A DNA stretch of 64,000 nt, from positions 1,118,001 to 1,182,000 of the forward strand of contig JAQFVV010006312.1 in assembly GCA_028023455.1 (NCBI GenBank), given 5' to 3'. Both the position numbers and the translations under genes were made by a program. Positions 1 to 13,299 of the stretch are shown piece after piece. This stretch comes from Epiperipatus broadwayi (lineage: Eukaryota; Onychophora; Udeonychophora; Euonychophora; Peripatidae). The first letter of the stretch is position 1. Each line of letters begins with the position of its first letter. The notes beneath the pieces are model-generated. The model saw only the letters and a list, made by a program, of their open reading frames with translations. It made no database searches and had not been told where the DNA came from.

Positions 1-2030
1 CAATAACTTATATTTAATTTATTCAAAAATAAAAATGAAATTATTTTCATAATTAACCTTTCTTTAGAACTGTCATTCAGTTCATCGTGATTTGGTTAAA
101 CAACTGATTGAAGATATCAATTAACTATATTTGTTTTTTTTTTTTTTACACTTTAATGAATCCACCAAAATAATTAATATTTCTCAACTTTGAATTTTTG
201 GATGAATAATTTTTAAATACATGCATATGAAAGAAGAATTATTAACAATATTACCTCCAAAGAATAAAAAGGATGAAGTGAAGATGATTACTATGATTTC
301 AAAAATTATATAAAAAGGAAAAAATTCAATTTATAAAATTGTGTTAATAAAAACTAATAGATCATTGGCAATAACTGGTAAAATCAGTGGATTTTTTATA
401 TCTACCAGGGATAAGTTTTACCCCCAGATTCATCATAAGATCTTCTATTATAAAATTCTGTCCATGTAATATTTAGGAATCTTCATAAAAATTATAAATT
501 GTTTTCTATTTGAAAAAGAAAAGCTTCAGAGAAGAATGTTTAAGTCTCAACTATAAGAAGATGAATCAGAATAAACTGTTATATCATGCAGTTATTTATT
601 ACTTGCCAGAGTATATTATGCTCAGATGCAGAGTTTACTACAAAAAAGTAACATTTTTTTTAAAGTTTAAAGATAAAGCCTATATTTTAACTTAGTTGTG
701 ATATTTTATTGATGAATTTAGTTTTTGTTGTGGACATAACTAATTGTCTTAGGAAATGGAACTTATAATTGCTAGGAAGAAGCAAAACAGTAGCAAAAGT
801 GATTGGATGTGTTAATATTTTCAAAAACAGCTTAAAGTCGATATTTTCTCAGTTAACAAAAAACAATTGAAAACAATAATATATTTAATGAATTGCTAAA
901 AAATGGAAATATATTTTAAAAAGTTAAAAATTATGAGAAAATAATAAATCTTTATTCCAAAATAATTTATCAAATAAGAATCAATTTTTACATTTATGTT
1001 TATCTTTAGCATTGTTGATACTGAAGATATGAATGAAAAGATAGATATTTTCTTTATCTATAATAGAAAATGATTCTTCTTCAAAGTGACAAATTTAAAA
1101 ACACACAATTCAGATCCTAATGATTACTTTTGGAATCTAATAGATTAAAAAAAAGTTTCTCAATTTTTAAAAAAGTTACAAATAATTTGACACAACTTTA
1201 TTTGATTATTGTTCTTTATGTAGGCCTGCATTTTTTATTATAAAAATAATTATATCAAAATATCATTCCTAGCTTATAGGCAACAACTTAGAGAATATTG
1301 GGGTAAGTTTAGAGGTTAGTAATTATGTACTAAGATATTCAAAATTAGGGACAGTATGCAGCAAGTCTATAATTCCTCTACATTTAGTTTTTATATTGTT
1401 ATTTTTAATAATAAATATATTACTATTATTACACTATATTGTATGTATGGTAAACCATGATACTTGGTGAAAATTAGAAAAAGATCTTTGGCCTACAAAA
1501 ATCTACCCAGCCCACATTAACACCCTAAGAGAAATTCTAACATTTACAGCTTTAAACTTGAGATGTTGAAAAACAAAAACTGCTTCTATGGAATATCATA
1601 ATAACATGAGAGAATGTATATTGGTGAGTTTGGTCATTAAATTGATTAATAGAGCACAAACTATTGATTGAAAAAAAAAAAGAAATCAGACATATCCAAA
1701 GTAGAATTCCATGCATGCACCAATAAACATATATTCAATTGACAAAATTATTGGATAGGGAGGAAAAAGTACAAAGAAGAAAATTCAAAGAAGCTATTCA
1801 CATGACTATAAAAAATTACCCATAAGCCAATCCAGTGTGGTATTACATAATGTGTGGAGCCACTAACAAACCTTGCTCTTTAAAAAAAAGTAAAGAAATT
1901 AGGAGGACACTCAAAAGTAAATATATTAAAATTTTATTGACTGTTATCTTTGCAGAATACTTCAGTTGGTTAGAACATTACCTTAAAGATTAATATTTAA
2001 AAATCTAAAAATTATGTTTAAATTCCTGTG
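1..2030. other. AT-rich non-coding stretch
   Basis: I see no gene here. A 61-codon open frame at 510-695 on the plus strand is lysine/tyrosine/leucine rich, as expected of chance frames in this composition, and shows no family motif. The segment at about 1440-1880 is slightly less AT-rich and may be an old transposon remnant, but I could not read any domain in it. Confidence 0.6.
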
Positions 2031-2035
2031 CTAAT

Positions 2036-2185
2036 ATTGACACTCATCAAGACAGAAATACCTGAAAAAAAGAGGACCATTTGAAACATTATGTTAAAAA
2101 TTAACCTGTGAGCTATTACTAATAGTTGAATGTATTTGGAAAGTTTAAATAAAGTTTAACATTTTTCTAAAGACATTCAGTTCTT
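2036..2185 (+). repeat. SINE 3' tail, diverged copy
   Basis: The stretch matches, with substitutions and small gaps, the 3' part of the SINE at 49000-49170. Shared blocks are a segment ending in GAAACATT, then 'ctattactaa.agttgaatg' followed by 'tatttgga', and finally 'tttctaaagacattca'. The tRNA-related head is absent or unrecognisable, so this is a truncated or decayed copy. The family name cannot be assigned from sequence alone. Confidence 0.6.
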
Positions 2186-2299
2186 AATATTAAATAATAA
2201 AAATTGTTCAACCAAAATTTAATATTGTGAATTTTATTAGTTATATACTTTTTCCTATTTAATTCTCTCTCTCACACACACACATAATTTTCTTTCATT

Positions 2300-3130
2300 A
2301 CTAATATTCTGTAGAATGTGGATCTCCTTGATTTTAATCCAGTTTTATTTTATCCATCATTTTATTCTCCACATTGGAAATTTTTTTTCTATCCATTTTA
2401 CATGGGATTTTCTTTTAGCTTTTTAACTTTATATTTTAATCCATGAAATATTTTCCTTAACAGTAATATAAAAGTTTTAAGAAAGCAGAATTATCCTATC
2501 AAGTACCTTTCTTAGTGTTATCCTGCAATCTAACCACTGCTATTGTATTTTAATAAATATTCTTCAAAATTTGGCCATATTCTGGTCTTTTTGCTTTTAT
2601 GATGTAAAGAGTTAGTGGAATCAGCAATGCTTAGAGATACAAATGTATTTTTATTAAGACAAAACAGGCAAAAAATATCATCTCATAATCATCAATTCTT
2701 TCTACATCTACTCTTAATAGTTGAATGTAGCTATTATGTTATTGCAAAATAATTTTTTGTTTAGTGTTTGTGTACAAAATTCTTTAATGACTATTTTTAA
2801 TGTTATTGATTAAGATATTCTTAAAAAATGCGTTGTAAGATGAAATCTTAATAATCCTTTTTTAACTTTCTTAAATATTCATATCATCTTTTTAAAAAAA
2901 TATTTATAATGACTCCAAACATTTTTTGAAACTTTTATTATTTATAGAATTGCATGCTTTATCATTTCATTTAAAATGTATGATATTTCAAAGAATGTTC
3001 TGTATTAACTCCTTGCAGAATTCTTCCAAACATTGACATCAATCACCTTTCTAGTAGTAATGTTATTTTTTATTATTCTGAAGTGACTTTTTCCAATGTC
3101 AAGGTTATCCCTGAGAGTTTCTTACATAGT
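2300..3130 (-). pseudogene. Decayed LINE reverse transcriptase remnant
   Basis: Read on the minus strand, fragments align with the plus-strand LINE copies near 39300-39470 and 54960-55140. They share a run like 'F-E-x-Y-x-x-K-Y-N' followed about 40 codons later by 'F/W-x-W/L-K-I-x' around a former LF-x-x-x-L segment, and then a lysine-rich stretch. It also parallels the relic at 11230-11400. No open frame survives. It is recognised mainly by comparison with the other copies in this window; strand and family are fairly secure, ends are approximate. Confidence 0.5.
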
Positions 3131-4260
3131 GTTTGTTGATATTTCATAATTACATTTTTTTATATTATAATAATGTTTTTTTTCTTGCTATCTTTTAAAG
3201 TAATTACAAATATTCACTTTTCCTAAGTAGATTGTTTTAAATTATGATCATATAACTTAGTTTTTGCATATTTTTCTTGTTTCAATTTATGTATAGCTCA
3301 TCGTATTAAAGTATTTGTTATTTGTTATCTTGAGTTCATTCAACTTTAAGCCGGCTTTATTACTGTTAATATTTTTTTTTTAAATTTGAGTTTTAGCTTA
3401 AATTGGTTGAATATTTCTAAATATAAAGAATATCAGTTATCATCTTCCTTAATATATATATATATATAATGAAATAAATACGTGTCTATCTCAAATTAGA
3501 ATTTATATTTAAAAAATAAAATTAGTTGACAATCGTAAATTAAAATTTAGGCTTCACAAATTAGATTAGATTTTTTTATTATTTGGGCTTCTATGCAGCA
3601 CACACACACACAGTTGTCAATAAAAGTCTGCACTTAAAATCAAATTAAGTCAATTTTAAATTTAGTTTTAAAAAGATAAAATCTAAATTTATTTCAAATA
3701 AATTTGTTTTAAAAATTATGTTATAGAAATAAAACAATTAAATACTAATTAGGAAAATTTTGCTGAAAAGTTTATTTTTTTATTAGGTGAAATTCTTAGA
3801 AAACTGATTTTCTTTAAGCTTTATTTTATGTTTGGGAAATATTTTAAAATGTCAATTAAACATATTTTAGGCATTATGATAGTTGTGTTATTTATAGACA
3901 TTTTGGCTATTGATCTAAGGAATTTTGTAAACATGTGCATTAAAATAATTACTGGTTTGTTAATTTAAAAAAAAGCATTTTGCAAAGTTTGTGATAATAT
4001 AAAAAGGACAACACAGAAAATAATTTTATCTTTGGTTCCTGCTCAACATGAATTACACAGAATCCTACCAAGCAGTTGAAAGAATCAAGATGCATTGCTG
4101 ATCATCAATAAAAAACTTCACTCTTGGGACATATAGCCTATAACCATCAGGATATTAAACCGTGCTTGAAGATTTCATAAGAATTCTACATGGAAACATA
4201 AAACTAAATTGTGACTAAGATTTGAAACCTATAAATGGAAATTTTTTATCAATAAGCCAC
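3130..4260. other. AT-rich non-coding stretch
   Basis: No gene or structured repeat is visible apart from short TA and CA runs (for example near 3452-3470 and 3600-3611). Confidence 0.55.
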
Positions 4261-4298
4261 CAAAGAGCTCTCTTTTCAAAAATGTTAGTATCGACTGA

Positions 4299-4972
4299 TT
4301 CCAAAAAGGGCAATCCTCTAATTCCAGGCGATCCCCTGGCAATCCCAGGACCTCAAATAACCCAACAATGTTTAGAGTCCTCTCAGTGAATATGCGAGGC
4401 CTGAATTCACATGACAGGGCCTATGCCCTGTCACATTGGTTTTGGCGACAGGCCCCTGACATCCTATGCTTATCCAAAATGAAACTGCATCTCCAGTCGG
4501 ACCCTTGTGTTATTAACCTAATACAAGAATTTGGCTTCTTCTACTTCTCACTCTCAACTGTGGCATCGAGTGGCATTGCCATCATAATTAACAAAAAGTC
4601 CCCAATCACACTATTTAAAATTTTATACATCGATTCCAATTGCCTGATTGCAATCATCCAATGTCAAGGATGCTCATTCAATTTAATTAATGTCTGCCTC
4701 CCAAAAAATTTCCGAGATCATATTCCAAAATCATTCATACCATCAATGCTACACTTCCCATGCTTTTCATAGGCAATTTTAACCATTCCTATGAAGCATT
4801 TCAGTCCAAATTCCTCAAAGTGCCTGATTCTACCTGTGGTAAGTGGGAGAAGTGTCTTCCCTGATATGCAAGACACTCAAGATTCCTAATAGACCTTCTA
4901 TTTTTCTCCCCCTCATTATTGGGTTTGATCGAATCCCCCCTGTGGCCCAATGCATTTTCTGACCACTTTGTG
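4299..4972 (+). pseudogene. LINE apurinic-type endonuclease, frameshifted
   Basis: This would nick target DNA during LINE insertion. The first frame is open from 4299 (first ATG 4368) to the stop at 4770-4772. It shows the family's opening 'SVNMRGLNS' (the Asn of motif I), 'PDILCLSKMKL' (normally with Gln-Glu-Thr at 'SKM', so the catalytic Glu looks substituted), 'SSGIAIIIN' and 'FNLINVCLP'. Near 4755 the homology moves to another frame (ATG 4760), which reads 'FIGNFN' at 4766-4783 (usual motif GDFN, Asp changed to Asn) and 'SDH' at 4958-4966, with one in-frame TGA at 4862. The losses at two catalytic motifs, the frameshift and the stop show it is dead. Confidence 0.75.
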
Positions 4973-5159
4973 CTATGCTAGAGGTCAAGATCAACCCAAC
5001 GATTGCTGTATCACCTATTGTTCATCTACCACAGACTGTTGGGATGCTGACCAGGTCTAACATTACAACACAGCTGGTGTCAGATGCCTATATTGCCTTC
5101 CACCAACTAAAATTCTATCTCTTCTCTCTGTTAAGGGGTGGCTGGCTTTTGACAACACC

Positions 5160-5357
5160 TTGAATGACCTGGTCAACCATTGTACCTTCAAGACCAAGGG
5201 ACCTGTCCAGCTGATTGCTGAGCTTGATGCCATTGCCAAAGACCTAAATAACATGCCTTATGAGGCACAAAACATCCCGGTCATTTTTGCCTTAAAGGCT
5301 AAGTACAAGTCATCCCAGAGTGTCATCACTGAGTACTTCTCAATCAAGAGGGCCTGA
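5160..5357 (+). pseudogene. LINE linker fragment after the endonuclease
   Basis: A 65-codon open frame in the same GC-richer block, with balanced amino-acid use unlike the chance frames around it (for example 'LIAELDAIAKDLN'). It lies about 190 bases after the SDH motif of the endonuclease, in a different frame. By position it should be the region between endonuclease and reverse transcriptase of the same LINE. No function can be given. Confidence 0.45.
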
Positions 5358-5619
5358 CTGTGCCTACACTATCAACACTGCTGAACCAGGGGTTACCTTT
5401 GGTGGGCCCTTGGTTTAGGCAAGAGGTCTAGAGCTCCAAGATCGATTGAGATACAAGGTAGTTGTTATTCAGGTTCCTCCATTCTGGCTAGGATCTGGGA
5501 GTTCTATGTCTATAAATTAGCCACTTGGGATTACTAATTCTAGGAGGTTCACCTCAACAGAGTCATCCCCCACTGAATATTCTGAATATTATAACCTCTT
5601 ATAGGAAATGTAGGCTGTT

Positions 5620-6165
5620 TTATTATTGCTTGTTTTTTAATACAAACGTAAAATATATATGTGCGTACATCTTAATATAGTATCATTTATCTAATAGAAT
5701 CAGATAAATAAAGGAGTTAGTTAGTAATAATCTTCAGAGATGATACAGAATTATAATGCAAGATTTTGTACCAATGTCACATATCAAATGCAAAAAATGC
5801 CAACAAAAAAGAGACAATTTCACTTTGTACTTGAACTGTATTATATTGAACTGCTAATAAACTTTGTTTTTTTATTGTTAGATCAATTTTAGCATCTGTT
5901 TACTGTTGTCTGCTTTGATAATTGGTGTTTCTAAAGAATTTCTGTTCCCAACAATCTAGAAGCAATTTTAAATGTATGAGTAATAGTGTGGTTGTGTGGA
6001 TGTTTATAATTAAGATCATCACCAGGAAATTTTAGGCTTTCAGTCCAATGGTGCTCTCTGGTCTCAGATATTGATTTGATTACTGCTAATTACAGAATAT
6101 ATGTATATATATAATATTTAAATACTTGTATTTGTCTATAGTAAACTCAATGTATTTAAAAGGAC
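5620..6165. other. AT-rich non-coding stretch
   Basis: I see no gene, splice-bounded open segment or repeat that I can support. Confidence 0.5.
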
Positions 6166-6168
6166 TTG

Positions 6169-6334
6169 AACTCAAACTTTCAAGCTCCTTACAACTATCC
6201 ACCCCATCTTATACAACCAATACACATGACTACCTACATGTAAAAAAGATAAATGATTTTCCACATGTATGTGGTCATGTGTACCAGTTATTTAAGATGG
6301 AGTGTATAGTCATAGGGAGCTTGAAGTCTGAGTT
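6169..6334. repeat. Imperfect palindrome, about 72-bp arms (MITE-like)
   Basis: The left arm 6169-6241 is the diverged reverse complement of 6263-6334, with a spacer of about 20 bases. Matching blocks include 'caagctcc' against 'ggagcttg' and 'acacatgac' against 'gtcatgtgt'. A chance 71-codon frame (6126-6341) runs through it. It is best explained as a small fold-back transposon; no target-site duplication was confirmed. Confidence 0.65.
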
Positions 6335-9300
6335 TATGTGATAATTATATCCATATATTCATTCTTTGTTAATAAAAAGGCTGTTTTGGTTATCTTTTAA
6401 TATAATTTAGTGCAATATGATTCCAAATTATTTTTACCTACCATTAATAAAAATATATATAATAATAACCAGTATATGATAATATGAATAAAAAAAAATC
6501 TGTCATGGAATTCGAATTAAGACAAGGAAATTTTTTTTCAGATAGCAGATGATTGGTAAATGGGTATCTAATTGTATTTTTGCTAGAGAATAAAACTAGA
6601 ATCTAAAATCAGTAAACTCTCATTCAAAGGCAGTTGACAAAAGTCTAAATGATGTCATCTTCTTTAGGGTTCCTCCTATGGTAAATTTGAATATAAATTT
6701 GTATTATTTAAAGTAAAATGTAAAAAAATAAAGATTAAAAAAAAAGTAAAACTAAATTAAAAAATCAAATTAACTAGTTTTAAAAAAATCACAATAAAAA
6801 CAATTAGATTTTGAAAAAGAAATCGCAAAGGATTTACAATTAATAAAATTTAACTACACGCACGAAATATATATATATAAACATAATGAATTTTACCAAC
6901 AAAAAAGCTTGTTGCAAACAATATAAATAAAAATGCAACTAAATATTAATGTTAAAAAAAGTGTTTTTTAAAAAAATACTTTCGTGTTTTCTGAAGAAAA
7001 GCTTCTTTGTTTTGTTAACTCTCCATCTTTTAAAAGATAATTAAATTTTCATTTTTCAAGATAATTTGTTCCATATTTTAGATATTACAAACTTAGTTAA
7101 AATGCTCGAATATTTTTAGCTAAAGTGAGCTATGTCAGAATATTTTAAAAAAGATAATTTATAATGTGTGGAGTTAACATAAACAGTTGATTTGCAAACT
7201 ATAAATAGAATGAAATGAAATTTATATTACGAAGCAGATCTTAGTAGTCCCTCAAAACTGATTTATTCTTTATTCTTTTAAATATTATAATGATATGCAT
7301 AAATTTTAAAATAATAAAGACCATATGTGTTCCCTCACTTTTAATATTTTTTAAAAATTACAACATTATAAAGAAACTATTAAAGGGTATAATAAAACTC
7401 AAAATATGTTGTGCTAAAATCAATTCCATGATAAGGCGAGTAATTATCACTGACATTAGTTAATGATTTAATTATTCTATTTTTTATTTTTTTTTGCTTT
7501 TAGAAAGAAAAGTTATCATATTTATAATGGAAATGATTTTAAAAAACCTATTTCAATTGCTATTCTTTAAATATATATTATAATAATCATAGTTAAAGTA
7601 AATTATTCAGGCTTGAAATTTTTTCAATGAAAATCGGCAGATAATTTTGTATTTTACATTCTCTCAATTTTTCTCCTCCCTTCCCCATTTTCTTTATATA
7701 TATATAATATGTAATAAATAAAAATAAGAGCATGATAATACTCTATATATATATTGTATCTACTGAAATTTGAAATCAATTTCAATATGTGGTATAATGT
7801 CAATTGTAAAAAAAATTTTTTTTTGGTTTAATCTTAATAGTAAATATATTAACCTGGGGAGCATTGAAATATGTTGCTATGACAACAATAATATTAGAGG
7901 AAAAAACATTTATTATTAATTCCAGTATTAAAAATTGTGAATTGACTTTATTTATGTTAAAAATAAATGTGTAAATAATAAATTTTATAGTCTTGATAAA
8001 ATTATTATTTTCCTTTATTGTGTATATTTTTGTTACTACATTCACAATGAGTAGGTTATCAATAATACACCTAAATATTTAATGTCTCAAGTATGTTTGT
8101 TATTTTATTTGTATAATATTGTGTTGAAATATATATGTAAAAGCACATTTCCATTGAAGTATGAAAGAATGTAGTCTAAATTGTTTAGTTTATGTTAGAG
8201 TGAAAGAATACTATTGGTATTTTAAGATGAGTTATATATTATATGTGTGATAAATTATAAAATATTTATTTTCATTTGTTATTATTATTGTGTAATAAGA
8301 TTTTGATTTATGAGATGCTAGATGAAATTGACCAAAGGGATAATATGTAGTATTTCTATAGTTTCTCTGATATCAATATAAAAAAATTATAAATAGGACT
8401 AAACAGTTTAAATTCTCTCTCTCTCTCTCTTGAGTTCCTTCATATAATTTTTTTTTATTTTTAAAAGTATATGATTATTAAATGGATAGAATGAATGGAT
8501 GAAAGCAATAATGTTCATCAATTAACTGCACAGATTTATCAAGAATTTATGAAGAGCGACAATTTGTTGAAAGAATGAAAATTAATTCATAGCATTTAAA
8601 AAACCATTGAAATATTTCTTAGCTGTTGAAAATGGATATTACCTACTTTTCAATGATGAGATCTAAATGTTAACAACAAAAAATATACACAAGGATTATG
8701 TTTACCTGCTGATATAATGATATGAGACTGATGGATTATTTACACATAAGATATAAATTGGATCAATTTCCTTTACATTGTTATAGATGAAACTAGCATC
8801 TGTTAATTTAAGCCAATAAACATCACATGGCAATACATATAGTGAGTTTAGTTTTTTAACATCTGTTAACTTGTAATGTTTTATGAATCAAATAGTTGTT
8901 AAAGGAAAGGATATTTACATTGGATTGTCATGGATATAAACCAATTTTTGTTCATTTATAATGTCACATAAATAAAATACTTGCTACATGAAAGGGTATT
9001 TTGGATATCTTAAAAAATATTGTAACTAACAAAATGTGCTTTGAATCTAATAATTTTTTCATGATATTTCTATTTTTTTCTGAAATAACAAAATATCACT
9101 GAATTGTAGTTTTAAAAATAGACCTTAGAACTAGGGTACTGTTTTGGAAATATCATATTTGGGGACAATTAATTAGGTCATTTTCTAACATATATTATTA
9201 CTTTATATATATATATATGATTGTATAAGATATAAATGGTAGTATAATTTATGTTAAGTAGGGATATAAAATATAAGAGAGTTATGCTTTTGCTAAATTC

Positions 9301-9590
9301 AAATTTATATTATATAGTTTCATAATTATAATTATAATTTAAAAATATTTATCTATTTGTTGACTATAAATTAATTTCAAGTATGTATTTTTGTTTTATT
9401 CTCTTAGAACAATGTAAATGAATAGGTAGATTCATCTTTAGTATACATTTATTTCCATTAACTATTTTTTAGAAATATTAATTACATCCTAAAGTCTCTT
9501 ATATTTTGAAAAGTACATGTGTATTACAATATGTTTATGTTACATAAATTACATTTTAATCTTAGCATTTGAAAGATGAAGTTTGATGTA
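6335..9590. other. AT-rich non-coding stretch
   Basis: No gene is visible. The 81-codon minus frame at 7800-8045 is Asn/Ile/Phe/Lys rich and looks like a chance frame. Short TA runs and a CT run (8416-8430) are present. Confidence 0.55.
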
Positions 9591-9900
9591 CAATCACCTA
9601 TTTACTTTAAAAGAATTACTGCCAATTGAGAACCTATTGCATAAGGCTTAATCAGTTCATGGCATATATTTCACATGTTTATGGTGTCTCAATCCCTAGT
9701 GTCATCAGTCTTTCTCCTGCTATTGATGCCTTGCCTATAGTATAAGACTCTGCCACATACTCTTCCTTATTGTCATTTAGAATTATGGAAAAGAAACAGG
9801 AAATCATCACCGATGACCAAATTTCCATCTACAAGAAATGTCAGGGGCATCTGAAACTGAAATGACTGCAAAGTGTGGAAAGTGAACTTTTCAAATTGTC
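9590..9900. other. GC-richer island, origin unknown
   Basis: This short island has more balanced composition than its flanks. It contains a 26-codon plus frame, 9785-9865, with fairly ordinary codon use ('MEKKQEIITDDQISIY' start) that stops at a TGA. I do not recognise the peptide. It may be an old transposon piece or an exon relic. Confidence 0.3.
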
Positions 9901-10199
9901 AAAGTAGATTATGTTATCTCCCCATTAAAGAAAACCTAAGTAAATATAAATATTTTAAAGTTGTTGATAAATGTCTAGACATTATTAAGAGGAAATGGAT
10001 TCTTATAAGAAAGGACTATTAATATTGTAAAATGATATTTAGTGTTTAATAATTATTTTATGTTTATTTTACTGTATAGACTATATACATGTTATTGAAG
10101 CATTAACCAATTGCTGTATGTGCATAGGAATAAAAAGTATTTACTAAATATGACTTGGTCTATTCTCTTTCTTTTACCTGCATAATGATAGATAATTGT

Positions 10200-10520
10200 T
10201 GATATCTACTCATTATTAATATGCTGGGTCCCCTATTAGAGATGTTGGAGCTTTGGGTAAGTCTTCAAGCACTGGGTTCATTTGCCTTTTGTCTGGGCAT
10301 GCCAGTTATATAAAGTTTATATGGCCAGATAGCACCTGAGATTCATCTCAAAACAAATAAATTGCCTTGGAGGATTGGTACTGTCCTAGCAGTTATGGAG
10401 GAGTGCTATGATCAGGAAAAATGGTAGGGATGTTTCATTTGTGTAGCATCAATCTGGTCAAAGGTATCATTGATAGTTTATCTATCAATAATATTATACC
10501 CCTTTGCTTGAGTGCGTGAT
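10200..10520. other. GC-richer island, probable old repeat
   Basis: Composition is clearly less AT-rich than the flanks, from the 'ctgggtcccct' segment near 10225 to about 10520. No open frame of useful length and no domain are readable. It is likely an old transposable element, but I cannot assign it. Confidence 0.3.
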
Positions 10521-10899
10521 CATTGGATCAAAACGGTCATAAACTTAAAAATGAATATAAAATAATGTCTTAAAGGAATAAGAGAATCTAAATAATTTAA
10601 AGAAATAATAAATAAATAAATAGTAATAGTTATCTTATGATAGTATAGTAATAAGCTGCAAAAGTGTAGTGAGTATAATCCATAATATTGTTAACCAATG
10701 ATTAAATCATTTGTAAATAATTACAAAAATGCATTTCATTTTATAACAGACCTGCATGATCATTACAATATATTTTATAGTATTATTTTCAGAAGCTTCC
10801 ATGTAATAAAAATACAATAGCTAAATAGTTGACATTTCCATACAATAACAAGTACTTTCCTCAGAGCTTCTTCTTTTCCAAATCATAAGAATGTGTATG

Positions 10900-11960
10900 G
10901 CAAGATTTAAAAACTTTTTTTTTCTTTTATTATTTTCTCCTCATTATCAAATTCTATTGGTTGAGAAGTTTTAAAAAATATTTTATCCTATACTAGCTTT
11001 TTCCAAATATTGTTAATTTTCTTTAATTAAGTTTTTCATTTATGCTCTTAAATCTTTTAAAAATCTCTATAGATTCCCATAACAATCTCTTGTTATTGCC
11101 ATCAAATGAACATGAAATCAACAAACAAACATTTCAGATAATTACAAATGAGTAAAGATAAACTGAAAATGACCATAGCACTCTTAGAAAGTATTACAAT
11201 AATGCTGCACCATTTATTTTTATTTCCTTAACTTCCATTTTAATCCAAAAAATATTGTTAATAATAAAATGTTTTGGAAATGCAAGATCTTTCTATCTTA
11301 CTTCCTCACAAGTGATGATCTTTTTAGTATTACCACTTAATCTAACCCAGTTTTTGGATTTTAATAAATATATTTCAGAAATTAATCAGAACTTAATCAT
11401 AATCTAGGTTTTTTCATCTGTTATTTGAAAGACTCTCATAAAAAAGTGCTTATAGAATTAAATATTTTTTTTGTAATCTACAAATCCAAAACATAATAGT
11501 AACTCTATTACACCATAGCCATTTTTAAACCTAGCTTTTTTATTTTTGTGGCTGGTTTTAGTGCAAAATTCTTGAGTTGTAATATAATCTTAACAAAAAT
11601 GTATTAAACTGATAGAAAATTACTAGGTCTGTAATATCTAAAATCTTCTTTTTCACCTTTTTTAAATATCAATATTACTACTGTATTTCTATAATCATCT
11701 TGTAAATCACCATTTATAGACATTTAGGAAATAGCTTAATTAGTTTTTTCTTCATCAGTTTTTTAAAATATCATAATAATTTTATTATTTCTTGGAGCTT
11801 TTTCGTTTGTTGCAAATTTAATTCCATGATTCACATCTTTATTTATACTATTTCTTTTTTAAAAGATGAAATCATAATTGTAAGAACTATTTTATTGATT
11901 TTTCCGTCTCTTTCACATATTCCATAATGTTTTCGTTCCTTTTTAATAATGTGTTCAGTT
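10900..11960 (-). pseudogene. Decayed LINE reverse transcriptase
   Basis: On the minus strand, interrupted by stops and shifts, the translated order is 'LIFKKGEKEDFRYYRP' (on the plus strand at about 11625-11675; the usual LINE motif is FKKG-x-x-x-D-x-x-NYRPI), then 'FVDYKK' (motif A, usually FVDYKKAFDSV) near 11480, then a segment near 11230-11400 matching the 'K-Y-N' region of the other LINE copies here. These are reverse-transcriptase fingers and palm in the right order. The catalytic YADD region is lost. Ends are approximate. Confidence 0.65.
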
Positions 11961-11988
11961 ATAAAAAAATAAAAACTCTCTAAAATAA

Positions 11989-12070
11989 TTTTGTTATAAA
12001 TTATCATCAGAATATCTCTATTATCATCAGAATTTTGTTATAAATTATCATCAGAATATCTCTAATCAAA
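11989..12070. repeat. 44-bp tandem duplication
   Basis: The block starting 'ttttgttataaattatcatc' at 11989 is repeated from 12033, nearly without change. Two copies only. It is a small recent duplication, probably by replication slippage. Confidence 0.8.
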
Positions 12071-12074
12071 GTAT

Positions 12075-13290
12075 TTCAAAAACAGTTTAAATTTTACCCG
12101 AATAAAACTTAAATTTTTTTTTTCAGGTTTTCAAGTTTAAGAATTTTATTTTCAGATCCTCAGACCATAACTAAATAAACACACGCGCACAGTTTTCTGA
12201 TAAATGGCTATATAGCTTCTTATAAGTAAAGAGTAAAATAGTGTTACACAACTACTGAAATCTTAACTTTATAGGCAGTTGGCAAGCCTGGGGATTAATA
12301 CCTTTTTTTCATTGTGTCTCTGAATGGCTTTTGAAGAATCCTATGACCTGCAGTAACTATTTAAAGATATTTTATTCCATATATATATAATTCTTCACTA
12401 CACTATTTATATTTTTTTTATTGGCACATTATCAAAAATGATCAATTTCCACAGGATATCTTTCAGACTAATTTCATTGACTGCCTTTAAAATAATCATC
12501 TAATCATTATTTTATTTAAATACTTCTGATAAATTTGATATTAGAAATTGACTACAAATTTATGAAACATAATTGAATAAAATATTTTAGCAATGACACC
12601 TTAATACACAAGGTTAAATTATATAACTTTTTTTACAAATAACTTTGCACATATACAAATATATAATACACAATTAATCAACACTGTAATGAATTGAACT
12701 GATATTACATCTTTAATGACCATTTACTGTATTTTCTATTTTACTCTATACTTTATTACATTAATAAAAACTAACCACTGTTCAATAATAATAACCCCTC
12801 TATCAATTGCCTTTGAAATGTCCAACAAGTGTTATTTTATATCGTTGATAAAATTTATTTGATGTTAAAAATTGAACTTCTAAATCAGCAATATTATTTA
12901 ATAAAGCCTATTTGAAATTTCTCATTAATTTATCTGGCGGAATTATATAGCACTCACTTTTCATCAAAGAATTTTCAATATCCATATATATAATAAAAAG
13001 TTAAACAATATTTTAAATATGAAATGAATTGAAGAGCTATTAAATTTTTAATGAGGCAGTTAACAATATTTATTATTTAATTCCATATGTTGTCATATTA
13101 TGAAAAAATGATCAATATTCAAAGTCAAGGGTTTTGAGTCAAAAACTACCATTACCAACTATTTTGAATGTATCATCGATCTGCAATCATGGCTATGTCG
13201 TTTTTATTTAAATATTACTAATACAATGTATTTAATGTTAAAGTTTGCATGTGTAAGCTAATAGTAACATTTAATAAATCATACTTTCAT
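12075..13290. other. AT-rich non-coding stretch
   Basis: No gene seen. Parts near 12980-13130 resemble the start of the degenerate tandem units that follow, so the array may extend further left in a worn state. Confidence 0.45.
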
Positions 13291-13299
13291 TGTCTCTTT

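Larger units (their letters stand above)
4260..5620 (+). mobile_element. L1/Tx1-like LINE fragment, endonuclease part
   Basis: This block is clearly richer in G+C than its surroundings and carries an apurinic-type endonuclease reading frame (4299-4972). A second open piece at 5160-5357 falls where L1-type elements have the linker before the reverse transcriptase. No reverse-transcriptase motif follows; sequence similarity in composition fades by about 5620. It is unusual because most LINE copies lose the 5' end, not the 3' half, so this is probably a fragment left by deletion or rearrangement. The clade (L1/Tx1-like) is inferred from the look of the N-terminal motifs only. Confidence 0.7.
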
